Made by a program: the position numbers and the translations under genes. Below are positions 45,860 to 54,004 of a stretch of DNA of 64,000 nucleotides, piece by piece. The stretch covers positions 322,254 to 386,253 of the forward strand of contig NZ_CAKPUG010000002.1 in NCBI RefSeq assembly GCF_934191625.1, given 5' to 3'. Below the pieces are notes generated by a model. It saw only the letters and a program-made list of their open reading frames with translations, had not been told where the DNA came from and made no database searches. Positions within the stretch are counted from its first letter, which is position 1. Every line of letters begins with the position of its first letter. This DNA is from an uncultured Lactococcus sp. (GTDB lineage Bacteria > Bacillota > Bacilli > Lactobacillales > Streptococcaceae).

Positions 45860-47305
45860 TTAAAGCATTGGACTAATTAGTCTTGCAAGCCCTTCTTTGA
45901 AGCGAATGCTTGTACTACGCTCTTCGTATATTTCCACGGTTAATCGCTTGCTGACCTCAAGGTCTTTCTTAAAGTCTTCCCGTAATTTTTGTGAAATATC
46001 ATAATCATAAAGAACCATGTTCCCCTCAAAGCAAAGTTGAAGACTTCGATTATCGAAATTCGCTGATCCTACGGATGCGTATTCCCCATCAATGATGAGT
46101 GTTTTAGAATGTACAAAGCCCCTCTCATAAGTATAAACCTTTGCGCCCATCTTAAGCAAGTCAGCTGCATAATAATAGGTAGCCCAATAAACGAGTGGAT
46201 GATCCGGCTTGTTAGGAATCATGAGGCGGACTTCCACACCAGATAAAAGAGCCAATTTTAAAGATTCGTGTAGCGCATCATCTGGAACATAGTAAGGTGT
46301 TTGAATAATAATCTCACGTTCTGCGCTGTTTATCATTTTCATATAGGTCATTTTGATTTGTGCTTTGGTTTCATCTGGGCCAGAAGTCACAAATTGAGTA
46401 ATGATCCGGTCGTTTTCTAAGGCCGCAGGAAAGTACTCTTCTGCTTCTGATATTTCAAACTTGTGCTGACTGTTCCAATCCATAATGAAACGATTCTGCA
46501 AAGAATACACAACATCGCCTGTTAAACGGAGATGCGTATCTCGCCAATAGCCAAATTTAGCAGTTTCTGTTGCATATTCGTCACCCACATTGAAACCGCC
46601 CGTATAGCCAATTTGTCCGTCGATAACCACAATCTTACGATGCAAGCGATAATTTGTTCGTGGGTTGATGAGAGACAAAATTAGAGGAAAGAAATAGGAT
46701 ACTTCTCCACCTGCTTTCGTCAATTCATCAAACTCACGCATTTTCGTTTTGTTGCTCCCCCAAGCATCAATAAGAACTTTGACTTCAACACCACGTTTTA
46801 CAGCTGAAATAAGAGCATCTGTAAGCTCCTTTCCCAGATGATCCATTCGAAAAATGTAATACTCCAAATGGATATGATGTTGTGCCTTCTGAATATCGTC
46901 AAGCAGTGCATCAAATTTTGCACGCCCATCTGTGAAAATTTCAACTCCTGTATTTGCTGAAATAACGGCTTTTTCTTCGACAAAAAGCATATGAATTAGC
47001 TGAGTAATACCATGATTCCTCGTTATTTTTTTTATGAAGCCTTCCTCATTATACACTCTCCAAGTACGTTTCAATTGTTCTTCAAATCCCACACGAAAGG
47101 CACGTTGCACTTTAAAAATCCGATAGTGTGCAATGCCACGCCCCACCAGGATATATAAAATAAAGCCAAAGACAGGTAAAAGATTGACGACAAAGAGCCA
47201 AGCCCATGTTGTTGAGGTGCTTTTTCGCTCCCGAAAAATGATGGTCAATGATAAAAAGAAGTTTAAGATAAAAATAGATAGTTCAACGATGGCAATAATT
47301 CCCAA
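45860..47305 (-). CDS. cls: Cardiolipin synthase
   Basis: A 481-residue phospholipase D-family enzyme that joins two phosphatidylglycerols. Two N-terminal helices (residues about 3-22 and 32-52), then two HKD motifs: HRKIVVIDGQIGYTGGFN (about 215) and HSKTLIIDGEYASVGSANFD (about 395). Full length, single gene, no terminator visible between it and rapZ on the left. Confidence 0.95.
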   Translation of the reverse strand: MGIIAIVELSIFILNFFLSLTIIFRERKSTSTTWAWLFVVNLLPVFGFILYILVGRGIAHYRIFKVQRAFRVGFEEQLKRTWRVYNEEGFIKKITRNHGITQLIHMLFVEEKAVISANTGVEIFTDGRAKFDALLDDIQKAQHHIHLEYYIFRMDHLGKELTDALISAVKRGVEVKVLIDAWGSNKTKMREFDELTKAGGEVSYFFPLILSLINPRTNYRLHRKIVVIDGQIGYTGGFNVGDEYATETAKFGYWRDTHLRLTGDVVYSLQNRFIMDWNSQHKFEISEAEEYFPAALENDRIITQFVTSGPDETKAQIKMTYMKMINSAEREIIIQTPYYVPDDALHESLKLALLSGVEVRLMIPNKPDHPLVYWATYYYAADLLKMGAKVYTYERGFVHSKTLIIDGEYASVGSANFDNRSLQLCFEGNMVLYDYDISQKLREDFKKDLEVSKRLTVEIYEERSTSIRFKEGLARLISPML

Positions 47306-47396
47306 AAGAAAACTCCTTTTTCTAAAATTATTCTTATCTAATTATAGCAAATTAAGGACTGATTCGCTTTTATTATAGATAACGATGCTTTAAGAA

Positions 47397-47423
47397 AACC
47401 TTGAAGATATTCTCAAGGTTTCT
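47397..47423 (-). terminator. Weak terminator of the polysaccharide-synthase operon
   Basis: AACCTTGA/TCAAGGTT stem with TTCTTAAAG following on the minus strand; it overlaps the last codons of the final gene. Confidence 0.6.
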
Positions 47424-48021
47424 TAATATAATTATCATAAAGTAGTTCAATCTCATCGGCATCAATATTTTCTTCAGGTAAAATAACAACCCAATCGGTA
47501 TTTCGTCGTGCTGCTTCTTCACCCAATTTTCTGGAGAAATGAAACTCCAAAATATCTGATTTATCTTCAATCTGCGCCAAAATCTTTTTTCGTTTATTTT
47601 GAAATTTATTAGAAAAATATCCTTTAGTTCGAAACCATTTACGATGGGCTGCAAGTAAAGCAACAATAATTGACACTACAAGTAAGGTCATAAGTATTGA
47701 GTTCGTAAAGTCAAAGAAAAGACGGGTTGTAGACTCTAAGTAGAGTAAGGGATCCCTCTCTACCAAATCTTCTGTCCAAAAAACTTGCCATAAAGTAATT
47801 ATCCCTGGTAAAAAAGTAACTAACCAAACAACAATTATTCCTAGAATATTTAACACACGTGTTAACATTAGCTTCGAATCAGGCGCAGCTTTGGGATCAA
47901 AGAAAGCATCATAAACAACTTCCTTCTCTATCTCCTTACGTGACAGGATTCGAGGAGGTTGTAAATTATTTGATAGCTCTTCATTTAATCTCCGGTTTTT
48001 TGTCTCTCTGGAGATACCCAT
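47413..48021 (-). CDS. PgaD-like two-helix membrane partner of the GT2 synthase
   Basis: A 202-residue protein: hydrophilic N-terminus (about 50 residues), two helices (about 53-80 and 108-132, the second with ILMTLLVVSIIVALLAAH), and a long charged tail ending in LPEENIDADEIELLYDNY. PgaD and IcaD are short two-helix proteins encoded just after the PgaC/IcaA synthase and needed for its activity; size, topology and position fit that role, but sequence identity is not evident to me. The ATG overlaps the GT2 gene by 37 bases and has AGGAGG three bases ahead. Confidence 0.65.
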   Translation of the reverse strand: MGISRETKNRRLNEELSNNLQPPRILSRKEIEKEVVYDAFFDPKAAPDSKLMLTRVLNILGIIVVWLVTFLPGIITLWQVFWTEDLVERDPLLYLESTTRLFFDFTNSILMTLLVVSIIVALLAAHRKWFRTKGYFSNKFQNKRKKILAQIEDKSDILEFHFSRKLGEEAARRNTDWVVILPEENIDADEIELLYDNYIKKP

Positions 48022-49292
48022 GTTCCTCCTCCTCCCGTTATTTGTGCTTTAATCGCTCTTGGTAAAGCCGCAAGCAAAGTGAATGGTGAAATAAGCCAAT
48101 AAATCCACGTGTACCAACCAGCAAAAAGTGAATATTTCATGGCAGCTTTATCACTCTCATTGAACCAAATCGAAGTTAAAAGCTGAGTGACCCCAACAAT
48201 AAATTCATACATGATGAAAATTAATGCACTAATGATAAAGCGTTTGACTTGGAAACCATCGCCGAGAGCAACCCAGAAAAAGAGCCAATAAACTACAAAG
48301 AGTGAGGAGATAAACCAAAAAATAGCCCACATAATCGATAAAAATTGGTCCATAAGTAAAAAGATGAACGGAAAGGTCTTCACAGGGTGTAAAAGTACAT
48401 CTAAAGCATGGGACATAAAAACTTCAAGTCCACCTTGTGCCCAACGGCGTCGCTGTTTGTACAGTACACTAATTTTTTCAGGAACTTCCATATAACATCG
48501 GGCATTCGGTGCATATTGTATCCGCCATCCCTTAAGTTGCAATGCCCAACTGACAGCAATATCCTCGGTAATTTTGGTTTGGTCAAAAAGTCCTATATCT
48601 ATCAGAGCTTCCCGTCGATACATGACACAGACACCCGAGACTGTGAAAATTCGTCCAATCATAGACTGTGCCCGCTTTGTCATTCCGATAATTGAATGAT
48701 ATTCTACATATTGCAACTTCGCCAACAAGGATGTCAGGTTACGTGGCATAGGATTTCCTGTTACTGCAGCAACCAAATCTTTTGAAGAAAAGATTGAATC
48801 CTCCATAAACCAAGCCACCATATGACGAAGTGCATTTCCAGTAACAAAAGAATCCGCATCAATACACAGAAGGAAATCCCCTTTAGAATGGAGGGCTGCC
48901 TGAGTTAGTCCATGAGCTTTTCCCTTATTTTTCTGTACTTCAATGACCCGTAAATGTGAATCAGGCTTTGTTTCTTGCCACTCACGCAAAATAGTATTCG
49001 TATTATCCGTCGAACCATCGGATATGGCAATAATTTCATATTTTTTATAGTTGATTTGTGTATCCAAATAATGGAGTGTACGCTTTATAACTACCTCTTC
49101 ATTGTGACAAGGGACCATAATAGTTATGAAAGGCTCTTCCACATCTTTTGGAAACTTTGGAAGGCGATTTTTAGTTCTAAAATGATAATACGTACCGCCA
49201 ATAATCCAGAAAACGCCACCAACAATCGGATAAAAAATGAAAATGAAGAGCGTTACATCAACAATACTGTTAATATTAAACCAGGCAATCAT
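47985..49292 (-). CDS. PgaC/IcaA-like family 2 glycosyltransferase
   Basis: A 435-residue processive polysaccharide synthase of the inner membrane. One N-terminal helix leads to a GT2 domain with MVPCHNEE (about residue 58), CIDADSF (about 143), TEDIAVSW (about 235) and the processivity motif QRRRWAQGG (about 278), then four C-terminal helices. The end GGGGTWVSPERQ mirrors the GxWxSPxR tail of PgaC. By this likeness the product would be poly-beta-1,6-N-acetylglucosamine or a related homopolymer. No deacetylase (PgaB/IcaB) is in the window. It follows the preceding gene without a gap (TAGATG). Confidence 0.88.
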   Translation of the reverse strand: MIAWFNINSIVDVTLFIFIFYPIVGGVFWIIGGTYYHFRTKNRLPKFPKDVEEPFITIMVPCHNEEVVIKRTLHYLDTQINYKKYEIIAISDGSTDNTNTILREWQETKPDSHLRVIEVQKNKGKAHGLTQAALHSKGDFLLCIDADSFVTGNALRHMVAWFMEDSIFSSKDLVAAVTGNPMPRNLTSLLAKLQYVEYHSIIGMTKRAQSMIGRIFTVSGVCVMYRREALIDIGLFDQTKITEDIAVSWALQLKGWRIQYAPNARCYMEVPEKISVLYKQRRRWAQGGLEVFMSHALDVLLHPVKTFPFIFLLMDQFLSIMWAIFWFISSLFVVYWLFFWVALGDGFQVKRFIISALIFIMYEFIVGVTQLLTSIWFNESDKAAMKYSLFAGWYTWIYWLISPFTLLAALPRAIKAQITGGGGTWVSPERQKTGD

Positions 49293-49943
49293 CTAGTGTC
49301 CACCCTTCTTCTCAATATAACTCCGTTCTTGCGCAACCAAAGATTCATAATTCTGGAAGAACTTTGTATAACGGTTTCTATTATTTTTTAAATCAAATTC
49401 AAAAATATAGGCTGCCTCACGTACAGTATCACATTGCCCCGTTTGAATATAGCTTTGTAAAATTTCAATAGCTTTTGGCGTTAAGTAGTTTACAGAAATG
49501 TTTGTCTGAGTAATTGCTCCCGAATCTAGGATTTCTCTCGTTGCTGTCAGAAGACGGTCGTGCTCCTCTTGAGCTTCAGTATTAATCCTCGTCACTGTAC
49601 GACCGGAAAAACGCTTAAGTACTCCTTTCTCCCACAAAATCAGAAAAATAACCATACAAATCAAGCTAGAAAAAACAAAGTAGAAAACATCCAAGAGAAC
49701 AAAAATTTCAAAATCCACCCGCTGTAGCATGTGTTCTCCACTAATAATAAACAGTACTACTGCCATAAACACCCCAGCAATTATACCTGTAATAAAAGCA
49801 TAACGATTACGTGTAGCATTAATTTCACGCTTGGCCGCCTTCTTTAGTTGAATACGCTGAATTCGTAAACTGTCTAAACATTCCAATGCTTGCAGTAAAT
49901 CCTTAAGTTGAGCAATAGCGGCAGATGATCGTTTATTTAACAT
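49293..49943 (-). CDS. Two-helix membrane protein of the polysaccharide operon
   Basis: A 216-residue protein of no family I recognise. A basic, coiled-coil N-terminus (about 1-45, IAQLKDLLQALECLDSL) is followed by two helices (about 48-68 and 82-105) and a cytosolic helical C-terminus of 110 residues rich in Glu, Arg and Asn. It overlaps the flavoprotein gene by 11 bases and abuts the GT2 gene, so all are translated together. It may link the flavoprotein to the synthase at the membrane; this is inference from context. Confidence 0.65.
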   Translation of the reverse strand: MLNKRSSAAIAQLKDLLQALECLDSLRIQRIQLKKAAKREINATRNRYAFITGIIAGVFMAVVLFIISGEHMLQRVDFEIFVLLDVFYFVFSSLICMVIFLILWEKGVLKRFSGRTVTRINTEAQEEHDRLLTATREILDSGAITQTNISVNYLTPKAIEILQSYIQTGQCDTVREAAYIFEFDLKNNRNRYTKFFQNYESLVAQERSYIEKKGGH

Positions 49944-51318
49944 CTGGGTTTATCACTCCTTGTCTTTGACGAATTTGTTCTCTTAGTTTTTGAGCTGCGA
50001 TTTTCAGGAAATTATCCGGATTTTTAAAACCATGTTCAAAGTAGAGATCTGCAAATTCCATATCTTCGATAGTCAGGTCTTGCTGAATAGCAATTGAGAT
50101 AATATTGGCGTAGCTCGAAAGATTTGGTACTGTCCCCATAGCTTGAAGACCTAAAATTTTATGATTGATTTTGTCATAAGTAATCCATATCTTGACGTAG
50201 TCATCTGAATTTATAAAGTGATTTTCTAAATATACCAGTTCGGCCTCATAGCCCTCTTTACATGCCGTTGCTTTGCTGAGACCTGAGACACAAATATTAT
50301 AGTCTTCTAAGTTCATAGAATAAGTCCCTTGTGACGGCGTAATTGCACATTTTGGCTGTATGAGATTAAGGGCTGCAACTGCACCCTCACGAAAAGCATC
50401 TGAGGCATGAGGAAGATAAATTTTACGCGCCACTTGTTTCATAGTTGTTGTCGCACAGTCGCCGGCTGCAAAGACATCATCAGCGCTAGTACGCATAAAC
50501 TCGTCAACTTCGATAGCCCCCATCTCGCCTAAGAGTACCTGATCCATTAATAAAGTCGAGTTCGGTCGGAACCCTATGGCCACAACCACACCATCAACAT
50601 TGATTTGTTTATTTTCCGTGTAAACAGCTAGCTTTCTCTCTTTTTTACTGAGTTTTGATGATGAAATATCTTTAATGTCAACAACTAAAGAAGACGTGTA
50701 TATTTTAATGCCTTCATTTTCAAGTAAGTGACGTATTTCTTCACCAACTTCTTCATCAACATATTTGTTCAGGATGCGATTTCCAGCTTGGACGATATAA
50801 ACTTCCATTCCTTTTTTTCGGAAAATACGGGCAAGTTCAACACCAATCATGCCACCACCCATGACTGCAACTACTTTTTTCTTCGCCATAAATTTTCGGA
50901 GAGCAAAAGCATCTTGTTTATTTTTCACAAAATATACATTTTCATTGATTACACCACGAATCGGTGGAATGACAGGATAGGAACCTGTTGCTAGAACCAA
51001 TTTATCAAAATTATCAGTCAGTGGAATTTCATCATCTTTTTCAGTATATGTTAGTTGTTTAGTTGTAGTATTGATATTTTCAATGGTTGTTCTCGTTTTA
51101 ACATGAATATTCAAATCTTCAAGCTCTCTGACAGAAGTGTAAGTAGAATGGCTCGCCAAGTTATTTTTTCCCATCAGATATTGCGGAATACTTTGGGAAA
51201 TGAAGCTTACTTCCGCTTTTCTCTCATAAATTATTACTTCTGAATCTGGATATTCTTCCCGCGCACGCTTTGCACAAGCAATGCCTGCATGAGAACCCCC
51301 TACTATCACTATTTTCAT
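49933..51318 (-). CDS. NADH-oxidase-like flavoprotein lacking the redox cysteine
   Basis: A 461-residue FAD/NAD(P)H protein of the class III pyridine-nucleotide disulfide oxidoreductase family (Nox, Npx, CoA-disulfide reductase). FAD fold KIVIVGGSHAGIACAKRA, NAD fold VVAVMGGGMIGVELARIF (about residue 150) and the second FAD motif DDVFAAGDCATT (about 275) are intact, as is the dimerisation domain. In Nox and Npx the catalytic Cys lies in a YLGCG or FLSCG loop near residue 42. Here that loop reads VSFISQSIPQYL, with Gln in place of Cys. It cannot use the usual Cys-sulfenic cycle. First gene of the operon with the GT2 synthase; AAGGAGATGTTTC precedes the ATG. Confidence 0.88.
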   Translation of the reverse strand: MKIVIVGGSHAGIACAKRAREEYPDSEVIIYERKAEVSFISQSIPQYLMGKNNLASHSTYTSVRELEDLNIHVKTRTTIENINTTTKQLTYTEKDDEIPLTDNFDKLVLATGSYPVIPPIRGVINENVYFVKNKQDAFALRKFMAKKKVVAVMGGGMIGVELARIFRKKGMEVYIVQAGNRILNKYVDEEVGEEIRHLLENEGIKIYTSSLVVDIKDISSSKLSKKERKLAVYTENKQINVDGVVVAIGFRPNSTLLMDQVLLGEMGAIEVDEFMRTSADDVFAAGDCATTTMKQVARKIYLPHASDAFREGAVAALNLIQPKCAITPSQGTYSMNLEDYNICVSGLSKATACKEGYEAELVYLENHFINSDDYVKIWITYDKINHKILGLQAMGTVPNLSSYANIISIAIQQDLTIEDMEFADLYFEHGFKNPDNFLKIAAQKLREQIRQRQGVINPDVK

Positions 51319-51348
51319 GAAACATCTCCTTATTTTAACTTATTATTA

Positions 51349-51430
51349 ATTATATTAAAATAAGTTTCATTTACCTAACATAATATGTTTGAAAGATGTT
51401 TTGATTTACTTTATGTTTACAAAGTAAACA
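51349..51430 (-). promoter_or_regulatory. Promoter region with nested palindromes upstream of the flavoprotein operon
   Basis: A TATAAT-type -10 is at 51349-51354 on the minus strand with no good -35. About 50-75 bases upstream are two overlapping perfect palindromes: TTTACTTT/AAAGTAAA (51405-51428) and TGTTTAC-AAA-GTAAACA (51414-51430). They look like a repressor or activator site; the binding protein is unknown. Confidence 0.55.
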
Positions 51431-51494
51431 ACATAGTAAAATGAATGACATGTTCTTGTGATAGTTCTCTAATACTAAATGATAGGATTACCAT

Positions 51495-51522
51495 CAAAAA
51501 AAACATCTCAAACTGAGATGTT
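51495..51522 (-). terminator. Terminator of the small membrane-anchored protein gene
   Basis: AACATCTCA/TGAGATGTT stem and a TTTTTTTGATGG run on the minus strand. Confidence 0.85.
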
Positions 51523-51531
51523 CTACAAAAC

Positions 51532-51927
51532 TTATTTGAGGTTATGAGTAGGAGGCCACCAGCCATCCTTACTAGTGCCATCTGGATTGACAATATGTAA
51601 AATCTGAACTTCATCAATATGCTGTCGATTCATAGCTTCTTGCTTAGCTTCCATCCGACTGCTCGCCTCAACAAAGACACGCAAAGTATTAGGATGTGTT
51701 TCAAAATTAGCCTTCATACCTTCTGCTTCTTCAGGCGATGGTGCGTAGTACACCAAAAAAGTATACTTACCGATACCTCCTTGACCCTGCTCTTCCCATT
51801 TTTCCTCAATAGCTGTAAGTCTTTTCACAGACTCTCTATTTTGTGTGAAAATCATTGTAGTGAGCACTAAAAGGACCAGTATGACTATACTTGCTGCTGC
51901 AACTAATATTTTTCCAACTTTGGACAT
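51532..51927 (-). CDS. Small membrane-anchored protein of unknown function
   Basis: A 131-residue protein: a basic N-terminus, one helix (about residues 7-28, ending TTMIFTQNR), then an outside domain with KYTFLVYYAPSPEEAEGMK, a helical EASSRMEAKQEAMNRQ stretch and a WWPPTH tail. No family is recognised. It lies downstream of the promoter-uORF-terminator unit at 52030-52196, so it may be expressed by read-through; a nearer promoter (TTACAA, 18 bases, TAAAAT near 51950-51985) is also possible. Confidence 0.65.
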   Translation of the reverse strand: MSKVGKILVAAASIVILVLLVLTTMIFTQNRESVKRLTAIEEKWEEQGQGGIGKYTFLVYYAPSPEEAEGMKANFETHPNTLRVFVEASSRMEAKQEAMNRQHIDEVQILHIVNPDGTSKDGWWPPTHNLK

Positions 51928-51970
51928 TTATTTCTCCATTTCATTAACTTTACTTATATTTTACAATAAG

Positions 51971-51993
51971 ATTTCATTTTTTTGTAATGAAAT
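51971..51993. promoter_or_regulatory. Inverted repeat upstream of the 131-residue protein gene
   Basis: ATTTCATT-TTTTTGT-AATGAAAT, perfect 8-base arms, overlapping the -35 region of the nearer promoter. Candidate operator. Confidence 0.5.
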
Positions 51994-52029
51994 ACTATTA
52001 TGTGCCGTTACAAAACATAGAGAGATAAA

Positions 52030-52074
52030 TAAAAGTAAAAACGCCCGCTTCACCACCGGACGTTCTTACTTTTG
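52030..52074 (-). terminator. Strong terminator after lsa / of the 132-base leader RNA
   Basis: Minus strand AAAGTAA-gaACGtCCG pairs with CGGgCGTttTTACTTT across a GTGGTGAAG loop. It ends both the lsa message and the short transcript from the promoter at 52168-52196. Confidence 0.8.
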
Positions 52075-52101
52075 TAAACATTTTATAGGAAAGTTTGCTC
52101 T

Positions 52102-52152
52102 TTAGTTATAGAGCATTGTCTTTAAAACAACGCGCACGTAAAACGCTTTCAT
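52102..52152 (-). CDS. Putative 16-residue leader peptide
   Basis: MKAFYVRVVLKTMLYN, starting nine bases into the transcript from a perfect promoter and followed 30 bases later by a strong terminator. The ribosome binding site is weak (GAAAG close to the ATG). The arrangement promoter-uORF-terminator resembles antibiotic- or amino-acid-responsive attenuators. The product may matter only for ribosome stalling. Coding is unproven. Confidence 0.45.
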   Translation of the reverse strand: MKAFYVRVVLKTMLYN

Positions 52153-52167
52153 TCTTTCGACTCTTTT

Positions 52168-52196
52168 AGTATACATGAATAAAAGAAGCATGTCAA
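52168..52196 (-). promoter_or_regulatory. Consensus promoter just past the lsa stop
   Basis: TTGACA (52191-52196), 17 bases, TATACT (52168-52173) on the minus strand, beginning eight bases after the lsa stop codon. Confidence 0.85.
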
Positions 52197-52203
52197 GAAA
52201 TCT

Positions 52204-53691
52204 CTAAATTTTTATGAGTTCTATTTGGACATCTGCTACTTGATTTACAAAATACTGATCGTGCTCAATCACTAGCATGCTAGGTTTGCTGTTCTTTATC
52301 ATTTGAATAATTTGCTCTTGATTAAAAACATCAAGATAGTTGAGTGGCTCATCCCAAAGATAAATATGCGCTGATTGACTTAAGGCGCGTGCAAGTTCGA
52401 CTTTACGTTGTTGCCCTTGGCTCATATTTTCGATTTTTTGCTCAAAGACGTTGCGCTCTACACCTAATTTACGCAAATTATTGAGGAAAAGTTCTAATTT
52501 TAAGTTTTCTTTTTTGGCAAACTCATTCAGATAACCTCTATTATCTGCAAGCTGTCTTACTTCCGAAATAATCAAATTATGAGCCATCTCAAACGATCCA
52601 GTATAACGTCCAGTAAATTCTCCTGTTATGACTTTCATTAGGGACGATTTTCCTATGCCATTTTCTCCTGTCAGGGCAATCACTTGGCCTCGCTCTAAAG
52701 TAAAAGTAACAGGTTGAAAAAGGAGCTCTTCAAATCCAGCAGCTAACTTTTCCACTGTCAGTAAGCGTTTTTGATGGCTTTCTAAGACACTCATCTCTAA
52801 GCCAGGTACTTCTTCCCAATTTTTTAACAGGAGTTCCTTGTCAGCAATATCTTCTTTCATACGCTTTTCGAGATTTTTAGATTTCTGCATCATATTGGCT
52901 GCTTTTCGTCCAATAAAACCTTTATCAACACGTTTGGTTTCTGAATCAAAACCTCGTTTCTTACGGGATTTTGTTGCTTCTAAATTGCGTGACCACGCTT
53001 CTTTTTCACGCGCTGTTTGCTTCAACCTACCGATTTCTTTCTTGAGTTTATCATCTTGCGCCTTTTCCGTGAGATCGCGCAAACGTTTTTCTTCTTCATA
53101 GACAGCAAAATTCCCTGCATATATTTGTAGGTCCGCACGTTCTATCGCTAGTGTATGGTCCGTTGTTTTATTAAGAAATTGACGATCATGAGAGATTAAA
53201 ATATAGCCCTTTTTTTCTGCCAAGTAGGTCGCAACTTTCTCACGTGAAGCTTTATCAAGATGGTTGGTCGGCTCATCAATGAGCGGATAATTATGCTCAT
53301 CTAAGAATAAAAGTGCTAATAGTGTCTTTGTCTGCTCTCCACCAGAAAGACTATTAAAAGGACGCCATAAAGTATCTAAATCAACACCCATCAATGTCAA
53401 TTCACGCTCTAGCTCCCACTGATCAAAGTCAGCTAATTCTTGCAAAAGAAATAAGGTAAGCTGGTTTTTATCACTAATCGTCTGAGGAAAATACACAAAG
53501 TTCTTATTGGTTTTTATATCAATGTGTGCTTCCACTTCTCCGAGAAGGATTTTTAAAAGTGTAGTTTTTCCCCTCCCGTTACGGCCAACTAATCCCAGCT
53601 TCCATTGATCATCAATATTAATATTTACATTATTAAAAATAAGCTGGTCCGTATAACCAAATGTTAAATTATTTATTTTAATATTCGACAT
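52204..53691 (-). CDS. lsa(D): Lsa-type ABC-F ribosomal protection protein
   Basis: A 495-residue ABC-F protein without membrane segments; it binds the ribosomal E site and displaces lincosamides, streptogramin A and pleuromutilins. Two ABC domains: Walker A GRNGRGKTTL (about residue 36), signature LSGGEQTK (about 115), Walker B PLIDEPTN; then GENGIGKSSL (about 335), MSQGQQRKVE, LWDEPLN. Between them is a long basic linker. LWRPFNSLSGGE and WELERELTLMGVDLD are Lsa hallmarks. Lsa(D) is the intrinsic form described in L. garvieae; the exact allele cannot be confirmed here. The gene has an elaborate leader (53747-54154). Confidence 0.88.
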   Translation of the reverse strand: MSNIKINNLTFGYTDQLIFNNVNINIDDQWKLGLVGRNGRGKTTLLKILLGEVEAHIDIKTNKNFVYFPQTISDKNQLTLFLLQELADFDQWELERELTLMGVDLDTLWRPFNSLSGGEQTKTLLALLFLDEHNYPLIDEPTNHLDKASREKVATYLAEKKGYILISHDRQFLNKTTDHTLAIERADLQIYAGNFAVYEEEKRLRDLTEKAQDDKLKKEIGRLKQTAREKEAWSRNLEATKSRKKRGFDSETKRVDKGFIGRKAANMMQKSKNLEKRMKEDIADKELLLKNWEEVPGLEMSVLESHQKRLLTVEKLAAGFEELLFQPVTFTLERGQVIALTGENGIGKSSLMKVITGEFTGRYTGSFEMAHNLIISEVRQLADNRGYLNEFAKKENLKLELFLNNLRKLGVERNVFEQKIENMSQGQQRKVELARALSQSAHIYLWDEPLNYLDVFNQEQIIQMIKNSKPSMLVIEHDQYFVNQVADVQIELIKI

Positions 53692-53746
53692 TTTTCTCCT
53701 GTTCTAAAAGCTTAAGTGCTTTTGCTATGTCACACTATGCTCTTTT

Positions 53747-53908
53747 CTAATTAAAACCTATCGTATAATGTTGCGAACTTGTGTGTACTTTTGTTGCATG
53801 TTTAAGACCTTTTGGCTCTTTTTTCTTACCGGTCTGTACAGGCATTTTTTTCTGTGATGCTTTGACTTTCTCTAATCGAGCTTGCATCTCTTTCTGTTTT
53901 TTATTCAA
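53747..53908 (-). CDS. Small basic protein or long leader ORF upstream of lsa
   Basis: A 53-codon frame starting TTG with AAAGGAG eight bases upstream. The peptide is highly basic: NKKQKEMQARLEKVKASQKK, then a GKKKEPKG turn, ending HYTIGFN. It lies 55 bases ahead of lsa on the same strand. Its ribosome binding site is wholly inside the 3' arm of a 19-bp hairpin, so translation should depend on opening that hairpin. It may be a real small protein or a leader ORF. No known family. Confidence 0.55.
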   Translation of the reverse strand: MNKKQKEMQARLEKVKASQKKMPVQTGKKKEPKGLKHATKVHTSSQHYTIGFN

Positions 53909-53914
53909 AATAAA

Positions 53915-53962
53915 AACTCCTTTTCTCTATTTTCGCATCCACAAAAATAGAGAAAAGGAGTT
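53915..53962 (-). promoter_or_regulatory. 19-bp hairpin burying a ribosome binding site (lsa leader attenuator)
   Basis: Perfect inverted repeat AACTCCTTTTCTCTATTTT / AAAATAGAGAAAAGGAGTT with a 10-base loop. On the minus-strand RNA the 3' arm contains AAAGGAG of the ORF at 53908 and is followed by TTTATTTTG, so it can block translation or end transcription. Confidence 0.8.
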
Positions 53963-54004
53963 CAAAATAAGCCCAAAAAGGTCTTTATTTTTGAAAGTCT
54001 ATTT

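Larger units (their letters stand above)
52030..52161 (-). ncRNA. Short leader/attenuator transcript downstream of lsa
   Basis: From the expected start at about 52161 to the terminator end gives a 132-base RNA. It contains the 16-codon uORF, a GCTCT/AGAGC hairpin across its stop codon and the terminator stem. It could be a stand-alone small RNA or an attenuated 5' leader for the gene at 51927. Confidence 0.5.
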
